Assembly (NCBI GenBank): GCA_021777285.1
Contig: JAJYDR010000028.1
Coordinates: 1-20,157 of the forward strand
Direction of reading: 5' to 3'
DNA from: Actinomycetes bacterium
Lineage (GTDB): Bacteria; Actinomycetota; Acidimicrobiia; Acidimicrobiales; RAAP-2
DNA: 20,157 nucleotides
The notes under the pieces are model-generated. The model was not told the origin of the DNA. It saw only the letters and a list, made by a program, of their open reading frames with translations, and did no database searches. Shown piece by piece: positions 14,608 to 20,157 of this stretch; positions within the stretch are counted from its first letter, which is position 1, and each line of letters begins with the position of its first letter. The position numbers were made by a program, and so were the translations under genes.

Positions 14608-15264
14608 CTACTTGGTTGTAGATCGGACGTCGAACACCTCGTGGACGATCGCACGCAGACGAGACTCGGTCAGTCCTCCAACTTGCTTCCCAAGAATGTG
14701 GCCGTCTGAACTAATGAAAAACGTCGTCGGAAGTCCATAGACGCCGTAAGCCGACCAAACCTGCGCAGTGTCAAATGCTAGTGGGTAGTGCACGTGGGTG
14801 CTACGGGCGAAGGAAATGCCCGCGCTGCGCTCGTCCTGCGTATCGAGCCCCACGAAGTCAACCTTGCCCACCATCTGCTGCGCAACGCGCGCTAGCGCCG
14901 GCATTTCCTTGCGGCATGGTGGGCACCACGATGCCCAGAAATTTACAACTAGGGGGTGGCCTCGAAACTCCTGAAGTGAGACCGACTGACTCGGGTGCAT
15001 GAGATTCACCACATCGAATGAGGGAGCCACCGTTTCGCGAATTCGAGTAAATATGCCTCCACTTGAGGTGATTATATTTGAGGATGATGCTCTTAGGGTT
15101 TCAGGTTTATTTACGCGCGCAACTGCAACTCCCAATGACGCACCGACGATCACGGCGGCAATGGCCAGGAGCCACCATCGAAGGGGGGCAGGTCGAGTAC
15201 CGGTCGGCAACTGGGTCGCTGCATCTGTTCCAGCGTGAAGCGGGGTATCCGCGGTACCAGTCAT
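14608..15264 (-). CDS. TlpA/ResA-type membrane-anchored thioredoxin
   Basis: 218 residues. A helix at about 30-50 (WWLLAIAAVIVGASLGVAVA) anchors an outward thioredoxin domain with FWASWCPPCRKEMPAL (Cys114, Cys117) and the cis-Pro loop YGLPTTFFI. Such proteins reduce apocytochrome c or copper-site cysteines, for example CuA of cytochrome oxidase. I chose the ATG at 15264 because it lies 13 bp after the CcdA stop; the frame stays open to 15348, which would overlap ccdA by 71 bp. Last gene of the SCO1-ccdA-tlpA operon, which supports a role in reducing the SCO1 partner. Confidence 0.88.
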   Translation of the reverse strand: MTGTADTPLHAGTDAATQLPTGTRPAPLRWWLLAIAAVIVGASLGVAVARVNKPETLRASSSNIITSSGGIFTRIRETVAPSFDVVNLMHPSQSVSLQEFRGHPLVVNFWASWCPPCRKEMPALARVAQQMVGKVDFVGLDTQDERSAGISFARSTHVHYPLAFDTAQVWSAYGVYGLPTTFFISSDGHILGKQVGGLTESRLRAIVHEVFDVRSTTK

Positions 15265-15277
15265 TGATCCATCACTC

Positions 15278-16006
15278 TCATAGTGGAGGCCAACCCAATT
15301 GTGCAAAGCGGACCTGAAGAGGAATAAAGAGGGTCTTCCAGATGCCACTTACGAAGAGAACACCCACGGCAACAAGTAAGAGTCCGCCCACAATCTCGAT
15401 TGCTCGTCCGTGGCGTTTCAAGAACGAGAGTGATCGGCGGGCCCGCCCGATTCCTAGAGCGAGCAGGATAAACGGAACGCCCAGGCCGATCGAGTAGAGG
15501 GCAAGTAGGAATGCACCCTCTACGACAGTCTTGCTCGTGCTGGCGACGGCAAGAATTGATGCCAGTATCGGTCCGATGCACGGCGTCCAACCAAACGCGA
15601 ATGCCATGCCGAGCGGGAAGGCGCCTCGAGGCCCGCCAGTGATTCTCGCCAAGTCGAATCGGCGCTCTCGCGCCATGAATGGGATCTTGATGAGTCCTGT
15701 CATCGCGAGGCCAAAGATGATAATCACGATACCCGACACCTTCAGAATGAGCGGAAGGTGGTGGATGAGGAATGACCCAAAGAGTGTAGATGAAGCTCCG
15801 AGAGCAGTGAATACTAAGGTGAAGCCTCCAACGAAGGCCGTAGTCGATAGAAGCACCACACGCCGTGCAGTTCTCTCAGAAAGCTCTCCGATAGGCAGCC
15901 CCGAAATGTAGGATAGGTAACTGGGAACCAGCGGCAAGGCGCACGGCGAGGTGAATGAAATGAGCCCAGCCACAATGGCGAAGATTGGAAGAGTCAAGAG
16001 TCTCAT
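15278..16006 (-). CDS. ccdA: CcdA-type thiol-disulfide transmembrane transporter
   Basis: 242 residues and six membrane helices, the standard CcdA length. It transfers reducing power from cytosolic thioredoxin to outward thioredoxin-like proteins. The two redox cysteines are in the classical motifs TSPCALPLVPSYLSYISG (Cys22) and FGWTPCIGPILAS (Cys143). The ATG overlaps the SCO1 stop (ATGA), and tlpA follows. It is a conventional copy, unlike the vicinal-cysteine version at 11292-12152. Confidence 0.92.
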   Translation of the reverse strand: MRLLTLPIFAIVAGLISFTSPCALPLVPSYLSYISGLPIGELSERTARRVVLLSTTAFVGGFTLVFTALGASSTLFGSFLIHHLPLILKVSGIVIIIFGLAMTGLIKIPFMARERRFDLARITGGPRGAFPLGMAFAFGWTPCIGPILASILAVASTSKTVVEGAFLLALYSIGLGVPFILLALGIGRARRSLSFLKRHGRAIEIVGGLLLVAVGVLFVSGIWKTLFIPLQVRFAQLGWPPL

Positions 16007-16734
16007 CCGTTGGTCGACTGCTCAAGGTAGTACGCGATGCCTCTGCCCCAGCGCTGTAGCAATTTCGGCGGCAAGTATCCTACGCCGTTCCTTCGCTGAG
16101 TGATACTCGCGTCGGCGAGAAATCGTTCTCGACCAAGGGGATTCACGAAGTACATGTACGATGAGTGCACGGTTTGGGTACCATTCTTCGGCAAGATGAC
16201 CTCGATGCCATAGGAACGCCAAACTGGAACGAGACGTGCGAGAGGGCCGGTAAGAAAGTACCAGTTGGTCAGTGAACTGAGGCCGTGAACGGACGTGAAG
16301 TTCCTGACGTCGGCAACGGAGTTTGCGTGAGGATTGACGTTGACTCCGACAAAGACCATGCTTCGCGCCCGTCGTCCGAGGTCCTTTTCGGCATCGATGA
16401 ATTCCTGGGCAATGAGCGGACACACTTCAGTGCACCTAGAATCCATGAAGGTTAGTACGACTGACTTCCCATGAAACTCACTCAGACGGACGGACTCTCC
16501 CGATTGGTCAGTCAGCGTGAAGTTCGGGGCTGGTCGTTCAGGCACTGGCGAAATGCTCATCAGCGTTGAGAGTGACTGCCGAATTGCGGATTCGTTCGAG
16601 TTGAGCTTTGTTGCCGAGCCGTGGACTTCTTCGTACGCAGTAATCGCCAGCCCTAAACTGAAGGCGAGAGAAAGAGGTATCACGCCGAAGAATGTCCACC
16701 GCCAGAATCGGCTAGGGGTCAACGTTGTGCTCAT
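16003..16734 (-). CDS. SCO1/SenC-family copper chaperone
   Basis: 243 residues with one N-terminal anchor helix (about 14-33) and an outward thioredoxin fold. The Cu-binding residues are present: Cys101 and Cys105 in RCTEVCPL, and His190 in TVHSSYMYFV. SCO proteins load the CuA site of cytochrome c oxidase or act as copper-dependent thiol reductases. First gene of a three-gene leftward operon with ccdA and tlpA, the set that keeps SCO cysteines reduced. No oxidase gene is in the window, so the client is either chromosomal or the set serves copper tolerance. Inverted repeats lie in its upstream region. Confidence 0.92.
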   Translation of the reverse strand: MSTTLTPSRFWRWTFFGVIPLSLAFSLGLAITAYEEVHGSATKLNSNESAIRQSLSTLMSISPVPERPAPNFTLTDQSGESVRLSEFHGKSVVLTFMDSRCTEVCPLIAQEFIDAEKDLGRRARSMVFVGVNVNPHANSVADVRNFTSVHGLSSLTNWYFLTGPLARLVPVWRSYGIEVILPKNGTQTVHSSYMYFVNPLGRERFLADASITQRRNGVGYLPPKLLQRWGRGIAYYLEQSTNG

Positions 16735-16769
16735 GTTGGTCGGTTGAGTCCCCTATCGGCGAATGCGGT

Positions 16770-16784
16770 GTTGATGTGATCAAC
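16770..16784 (-). promoter_or_regulatory. Perfect inverted repeat GTTGAT-N3-ATCAAC before SCO1
   Basis: A 6-3-6 inverted repeat 36 bp upstream of the SCO1 start, at the place expected for an operator over the promoter. It does not resemble the CsoR G/C palindromes, so a different regulator is implied. No gene for one adjoins. Confidence 0.4.
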
Positions 16785-16825
16785 CTGTAGACTATCCTTG
16801 CACTAGCCCCAGCACACGGCGTTTC

Positions 16826-16835
16826 CGAAATTTCG
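16826..16835. promoter_or_regulatory. Palindrome CGAAATTTCG in the SCO1 upstream region
   Basis: A 10-bp palindrome within GTTTC-CGAAATTTCG-AAC, about 92 bp upstream of SCO1. The AT core stands out locally. It could be a regulator site or chance. Confidence 0.25.
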
Positions 16836-16976
16836 AACAGTTCTCAGATCCCGAGGCTCGAGGGTGCAGATTGCAGCCTACCGAGTCGGCGCTGGGACCG
16901 TCAAGGCAAATTGGCCCCACCGTGTGCATCTGAAATGTTCCAACCCTGGTGAGAGGGTCGACTTCCAGTTGGACTA

Positions 16977-17006
16977 GAACGCCTGCCTTGCTTGAGGCAG
17001 GCGTTC
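16977..17006. terminator. Strong hairpin, 12-bp perfect stem
   Basis: GAACGCCTGCCT and AGGCAGGCGTTC pair perfectly around the 6-base loop TGCTTG. No T-run follows on either strand, so it is not a textbook intrinsic terminator, but it is the most stable simple hairpin seen. It sits between the divergent SCO1 and YHS genes, where no known transcript ends, so an RNA or protein-binding role is also possible. Confidence 0.5.
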
Positions 17007-17297
17007 CACCGAGCTGGTCACCGGTGAGCACTCACGACTTCTGAACCTCGAGTATTACGGCTAGATCCGTGTCCCAACCAGTTGGTGGGGTTGACGGAGA
17101 AGGCTGGGGGTGTCGCGCCGCGAGCACCGAACCATTAGTACGGTGCCCTCGCCTTCGAATCTCGTTCAATTCAGCGACCATTGGAGACTGCGCACCTCAC
17201 CTGCCGGCCTCGCGCTGTCCGAACTCCCTCGTGACCTCGGAATCTCTGTTCTGATCGTTGTCGCGAAGGTTGCGCGGCCCGACCCGAATGCTTCTCG
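17007..17297. other. Intergenic region before the lone YHS gene
   Basis: No convincing gene. It contains the short palindrome TCACCGGTGA just after the hairpin and an inverted repeat GCACCG/CGGTGC (17124-17129 and 17141-17146, 11-base loop). Reading frames here show no recognisable motif. The YHS promoter must lie here but was not identified. Confidence 0.4.
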
Positions 17298-17528
17298 ATG
17301 AATCCCACTATCATTCTTGAAGTGAGTGAAACTGAAAGTCATGAGAGTTCCACCAATGCGATCGATCCGATCTGTGGCATGACGGTCGACATCGCGATGG
17401 CGGCGGCGCATCGCTCTTTCAATCGAACCGATTACTGGTTCTGCAGCCCAGGGTGCGCTGTGACCTTCGATAGCGATCCGGACCGCTATGTCATCAGCGA
17501 TCACGCACACGATGACGGCCAACCCTAG
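17298..17528 (+). CDS. Stand-alone YHS-domain protein
   Basis: 76 residues, no signal peptide. A single YHS domain occupies about 21-64: AIDPICGMTVDIAMAAAHRS..DYWFCSPGCAVTFDSDPDRY, with the Cys of CGM and the FCxxxC pair, then a His/Asp tail (DHAHDD). It resembles the second YHS domain of the permease at 4546-6039 closely (shared CGMTV, AAAHR, FWFC/YWFC, DPDR/DPER). It is probably a soluble copper-binding partner or a duplicated piece of that domain. The start lacks a clear ribosome site. It is a monocistronic gene in a more AT-rich part of the island. Confidence 0.85.
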   Translation: MNPTIILEVSETESHESSTNAIDPICGMTVDIAMAAAHRSFNRTDYWFCSPGCAVTFDSDPDRYVISDHAHDDGQP

Positions 17529-17680
17529 ACTCGTCGGTGTCAACAACGCGGTAACGCGAACTGCAATGGTGACGCCAGTGCTTCACCCGCTGTGCTCGCC
17601 GGCGAAGGAACGACTTGGCTGTGCCTGACTTGTCCTGTCCACTACTCACCAAGTTGGTGCAGTGAAGTCGTCGTGATCGA

Positions 17681-18205
17681 ATGAAGCGTCGTGTGATGAT
17701 CACTTCATTTGTCGCCCTTGTGGTCGTCGCTGCACTCTCATACCTGCTCGTCACCCGTCGTCCAGTTGCCGCCACCATCATCCCGAGCCCCCTTGCCGGC
17801 AAGATTGCTCCTCGCCTGAGTGGAAGTCAACTTGATGGCGGAACGTTTGACTTGGCAAAGGACCGCGGTCAGATAGTGGTCGTTAACTTCTGGGCATCGT
17901 GGTGTGTCGCCTGTGTGCAAGAAGCGCCCGAGTTAAGCACGTTCGCGTGGCGCGAGCGAGGACGCGGCGTAACCCTTGTCGGCGTGGTCTTCAACGATAC
18001 ATTGTCGTCGGCTCGAGCCTTTGAACGTCACTATGGGTCGCTTTATCAGTCGATTATTGACACTAACGGAGCCATTGCGAATCGCTTTGGCGTGTCCGCA
18101 CCGCCCACCACGTTCGTTATCAATCGAAGCGGGCGAATTGCGGTGACCCTCCTCGGCCCCGTCAGCGCAAGCCAATTGATACATATCATTGCTGAGGTAC
18201 ATTGA
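17681..18205 (+). CDS. TlpA/DsbE-type membrane-anchored thioredoxin
   Basis: 174 residues. An N-terminal anchor helix (about 5-24) precedes an outward thioredoxin domain with VVNFWASWCVACVQEAPEL (Cys75, Cys78) and the cis-Pro loop FGVSAPPTTFVI. Length and motif fit CcmG/DsbE or TlpA proteins that reduce apocytochrome c or copper-protein cysteines. It is the third outward thioredoxin-fold enzyme in the island, after the redoxin and the WCPPC protein, and has no CcdA next to it; the copy at 15278 could serve it. No good ribosome site precedes the ATG. Confidence 0.88.
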   Translation: MKRRVMITSFVALVVVAALSYLLVTRRPVAATIIPSPLAGKIAPRLSGSQLDGGTFDLAKDRGQIVVVNFWASWCVACVQEAPELSTFAWRERGRGVTLVGVVFNDTLSSARAFERHYGSLYQSIIDTNGAIANRFGVSAPPTTFVINRSGRIAVTLLGPVSASQLIHIIAEVH

Positions 18206-18344
18206 ATTCTCGCCGCCTGAACTTCGTCGGCAATGGAGAAGTATTGGCTTACCGATGCAAAATGACTGTGCTGCGATATCCTTGATAGACGTACAGAAGG
18301 GTTCATCAGATTCGTCTCCCGGCTGACCATGTTGAGTCAGGGCC

Positions 18345-18407
18345 TCGGCCCGGGGCCGACGAGCGCGCAGCGCTCCGGCGGCCCGTCGGGCTCGCTGGAA
18401 GATCTTC
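18345..18407. other. Cluster of four palindromes upstream of the excisionase gene
   Basis: Hyphenated palindromes follow one another: TCGGCCC-G-GGGCCGA (18345-18359), GAGCGC-GCA-GCGCTC (18361-18375), GCCCG-T-CGGGC (18381-18391) and GAAGATCTTC (18398-18407). The 330-bp space between the thioredoxin gene and xis holds no other gene. The cluster might be a terminator, a structured leader or a protein-binding region tied to excision control. Confidence 0.5.
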
Positions 18408-18415
18408 AAAATCGT

Positions 18416-18488
18416 TGAAAAGTGGGGGTTTCTCAAAGGAATTTGGGACCTCGCCCCAAGTTGTCGTTCGAAAGTGGCGGAAAAGTGT
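18416..18488 (+). repeat. Iterated GAAA(A)GTG motifs before xis
   Basis: GAAAAGTGG (18416), GAAAGTGG (18470) and GAAAAGTGT (18480) are direct repeats in the excisionase upstream region. A related GAAAAGTCG occurs at the right island end near 19976. They might be operator or Xis/Int-binding sites; spacing is uneven. Confidence 0.3.
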
Positions 18489-18537
18489 GGCTACTTCTAT
18501 AGAGGGCGAATTTTTCAATACCCGTAAAAGGAGATCC

Positions 18538-18798
18538 ATGAGCGCAGTGTCTGTCACCAGGTCCGTCGACGTCGCCATGCCACGTCACCCAGCTACGGGG
18601 CATTCAGGCAAGGTCGAGGTGCTTCCACGGATGCTCGTGAGCGTGACGGAGGCCGCTCGAGCTCTCGGCGTGTCTCGCTCCTTCGCGTACGAACTGGTCG
18701 CCGCAGGGGTCCTGAGGTCACTCCGGCTCGGCCGGCGCGTCCTGATACCCGTCTCGGCGCTAGAAGACCTCCTCGCCGCGGGCAACGTCGAGCTCTGA
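18538..18798 (+). CDS. Excisionase-type helix-turn-helix protein
   Basis: 86 residues with a MerR-like winged-helix domain of the excisionase (Xis) type at about 33-82: LVSVTEAARALGVSRSFAYELVAAGVLRSLRLGRRVLIPVSALEDLL. Such proteins bend DNA at the attachment region and push the integrase toward excision. The ATG at 18538 is chosen because AAAAGGAG lies just before it; the frame is open upstream to 18415 without a better start. It converges on the integrase gene and their 3' ends overlap by 39 bp, so transcription of one may interfere with the other. Role as Xis is inferred from domain and neighbour. Confidence 0.88.
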   Translation: MSAVSVTRSVDVAMPRHPATGHSGKVEVLPRMLVSVTEAARALGVSRSFAYELVAAGVLRSLRLGRRVLIPVSALEDLLAAGNVEL

Positions 18799-19929
18799 GG
18801 CAGTGGGCTCTGTCTCGTGCGTGTCGAGCACCGATCCGAGAGCGGCGGCGATCGGAGCGTCGGTCGAGTCGACGGCGTGGGCGTACGTGCGTAGCGTCAT
18901 TGAGGGGTTCGCGTGCCCCAGGCGGTTGGCGACGGTGCGGATGTCGTGGCCCCGGGCGATCGAGATCGTCGCCGACCAGTGGCGTAGGTCGTGCAGTCGC
19001 CACCGGGCCGCGACACCCGCACAATCACGCGACCTGCGCCACCACGCGGTGAGGCGCTCCGGATTCACCGGTGCCTCTCCCGTTGACAGGATCCACGGGC
19101 CGAAGGTGCTGAAGTTGGCCCGCAACTCATCGAGCAGCGTGAGTGTCGTCGCGTCGAGTGAGATCACGCGTCGATTCGCGGTCTTGGTGGAATCGTCGCG
19201 CAATGTTGGACCGCTAGAGCCACCTCGAATGATGGCGATGCTCGAATCAATGGTCAGGTGCCCGTCATCGAGGTCACGCCAGCGCAACGCGGCCAGCTCG
19301 GACCGGCGCGCACCGGTCACCGCGGCCAGGCGCAGTGCCACCGCGGCCTGAGGCTCCATCTTTCCGTCGGTCACGAGAGTCGTCGCGCTCTCGAGGACGC
19401 GGCGCACCTCCTCGATGCTCAGCGTTCCTCGAGGCTCGCTCTTGCGTCGTCCGAGTCGCGCCACGGCAACGACGTTCGTCGACAGCCATCCCCACCTCAC
19501 CGCCAGCGTGATCGCCGCGCGCAGCACCGTGTGCTGATTCTTGATGGACCCTTCGCCCACCCCTCGGCCGGCCAGACGGGCGTGCCACCGATCGACCTCG
19601 ACCGCGCTGAGCCGCGACAGGGGCAGCGCGGCGATGCGGTCCGATTTCACCAGGCGAATCCGGCTCCGCTGGTCGCGCTCGGTCGACGGGGCCCAGGTGG
19701 GCCCCTCGGTCTCGGCCCACAGGTCGAGCATCTCGGCAACCGTCAGACGTCGCGCGGCGACGGTAGAGGGCTTCAGGGTCATCTCCGCGGCGACGCGCTG
19801 GGCGTCCCTCCTCGTTCCACGCACCGTCCGACTGACCTGCACCGGACGGCCCGTCTCGTCCTTGCCGGCGAAGCCGCGTACCTCCCAGACACCCGGCCGT
19901 CGTTCTCGTATCGTCGCCACGCATCCCAA
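18760..19929 (-). CDS. int: Tyrosine recombinase (phage-type integrase) of the island
   Basis: 389 residues. An N-terminal arm-binding part (about 1-55, IRERRPGVWEVRGFAG..RRDAQRVAAE) and a SAM-like core-binding domain (about 60-160) lead to the catalytic domain. This has the first Arg in VTGARRSELAALRWRDL (near 208), HDLRHW (near 313), LGHANP (near 336) and the nucleophile Tyr in TLRTYAH (near 348). All expected catalytic residues are present. The start is TTG at 19929, with a GTG three codons later as alternative; neither has a clear ribosome site. It reads away from the attachment site, with the promoter inside the right end. A broken close relative at 1470-1622 shows an earlier island used the same integrase family and site. 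Confidence 0.94.
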   Translation of the reverse strand: MGCVATIRERRPGVWEVRGFAGKDETGRPVQVSRTVRGTRRDAQRVAAEMTLKPSTVAARRLTVAEMLDLWAETEGPTWAPSTERDQRSRIRLVKSDRIAALPLSRLSAVEVDRWHARLAGRGVGEGSIKNQHTVLRAAITLAVRWGWLSTNVVAVARLGRRKSEPRGTLSIEEVRRVLESATTLVTDGKMEPQAAVALRLAAVTGARRSELAALRWRDLDDGHLTIDSSIAIIRGGSSGPTLRDDSTKTANRRVISLDATTLTLLDELRANFSTFGPWILSTGEAPVNPERLTAWWRRSRDCAGVAARWRLHDLRHWSATISIARGHDIRTVANRLGHANPSMTLRTYAHAVDSTDAPIAAALGSVLDTHETEPTASELDVARGEEVF

Positions 19930-19939
19930 CGGTCGCGCG

Positions 19940-19960
19940 GTAGGGATGAAGTAGGGATGA
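19940..19960. repeat. Right arm-type integrase site: two GTAGGGATGA decamers one base apart
   Basis: Identical to 1851-1871 and in the same orientation, 41 bp from the right attachment repeat and directly upstream of the integrase start. The position suggests arm-site binding and possible self-repression of int. Confidence 0.7.
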
Positions 19961-20001
19961 AATGCGAAAAATCGTGAAAAGTCGTCCCGACGCGAGAAGA
20001 A

Positions 20002-20073
20002 AAACCCTACTTGAGCAGGTGCTTTGCTACCACGACGCGCTGGATCTGGTTGGTACCCTCGTAGATCTGGGTG
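20002..20073 (-). repeat. Right attachment site (attR) inside the acyl-CoA dehydrogenase 3' end
   Basis: The right copy of the 72-bp repeat described at 1685-1756. Here it is continuous with the dehydrogenase coding sequence, so insertion restored the gene's reading frame and stop. Confidence 0.92.
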
Positions 20074-20157
20074 ATCTTCGCGTCGCGCATGAACCGCTCC
20101 ACCGGGAAGTCCTTCGTGAACCCGTAGCCGCCCAACAGCTGGACCGCGTCGGTGGCC
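20007..20157 (-). CDS. Acyl-CoA dehydrogenase, C-terminal end only
   Basis: The last 49 codons and TAG stop of a flavoprotein dehydrogenase of fatty-acid or branched-chain acyl-CoA oxidation; the rest lies beyond the right edge. The translation [27 protein letters not shown], then [22 protein letters not shown], is the family's conserved C-terminal helix, including the YEGTNQIQR segment. It serves as the chromosomal target of the island. The gene end is intact despite the insertion. Confidence 0.95.
   Translation of the reverse strand, partial: ATDAVQLLGGYGFTKDFPVERFMRDAKITQIYEGTNQIQRVVVAKHLLK

Larger units (their letters stand above)
1757..20001. mobile_element. Integrated genomic island carrying copper and zinc/cadmium resistance
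   Basis: The island is bounded by 72-bp direct repeats made from the 3' end of an acyl-CoA dehydrogenase gene. The distance between equivalent repeat positions is 18,317 bp. It carries an excisionase and a tyrosine integrase at its right end, and paired decamer repeats inside both ends. No conjugation, replication or phage structural gene is visible, so it would need outside help to move between cells. The cargo is metal efflux, copper sensing, cupredoxin/YHS copper binding and thiol-disulfide exchange. The integrase and excisionase look complete, so excision may still be possible. Confidence 0.88.

Noticed and set aside
17069..17301. Two small plus-strand frames before the YHS gene
   Set aside because: Overlapping frames of about 60 codons with no ribosome site, no motif and odd composition; treated as non-coding.
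1..20157. CRISPR array, restriction-modification or other defence system
   Set aside because: No regularly spaced repeats, cas-like, nuclease or methylase motifs were seen; the only toxin-type gene is HipA at the left edge.

Overview
The window looks like chromosomal DNA of a high-GC Gram-positive bacterium, probably an actinobacterium. The clues are CsoR-type copper sensors, many GTG/TTG starts with ATGA-type overlaps, an NlpC/P60 protein with an N-terminal coiled coil, and an acyl-CoA dehydrogenase as insertion target. An acidophilic or metal-exposed relative of the Acidimicrobiia would fit the rusticyanin-like cupredoxin and the density of metal genes, but this is inference. Most of the window (about 1757-20001) is one genomic island of roughly 18.3 kb inserted at the 3' end of an acyl-CoA dehydrogenase gene. 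The true gene end is at the right edge. A 72-bp copy of that end, differing at two synonymous positions, sits at 1685-1756. The right end carries a tyrosine integrase and an excisionase, and two-decamer repeats near both ends look like integrase arm sites.

Left of the island (1-1684) is the right end of an older island that used the same site. It holds the 3' part of a HipA-type kinase gene, then a ruined integrase whose first ~50 codons are joined to the last ~70 codons of an IS3-family transposase. The locus is therefore a tandem stack of islands.

Cargo, left to right: (i) a Zn/Cd/Pb-type module at 2001-4060 with an ArsR/CadC-like repressor and two CDF-type transporters in overlapping frames; (ii) a small 49-aa ORF; (iii) a divergent copper module at 4546-12828. 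Its leftward operon encodes a SHOCT membrane protein, a rusticyanin-like cupredoxin, CsoR and a permease fused to two YHS domains. Its rightward operon encodes a SHOCT membrane protein, a second CsoR, two small membrane proteins, a CopA ATPase with a cupredoxin-like N-terminus, a glutaredoxin-like protein, a CcdA/DsbD-like membrane protein with vicinal cysteine pairs and a membrane-anchored redoxin. Two CsoR-type operators lie between the operons. (iv) IS3/IS21 debris at 12968-13250 separates this from (v) a visibly more AT-rich part at 13352-18205. That part holds an NlpC/P60 hydrolase, a leftward SCO1-CcdA-TlpA operon, a lone YHS protein and another TlpA-like thioredoxin. (vi) The mobility module (structured region, xis, int) closes the island.

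Inferred working model: CopA and the CDF pumps export metals, the cupredoxin, YHS and SCO proteins bind or hand over copper outside the cytoplasm, and the thioredoxin-fold/CcdA pairs carry reductant across the membrane to keep metal-binding thiols reduced.
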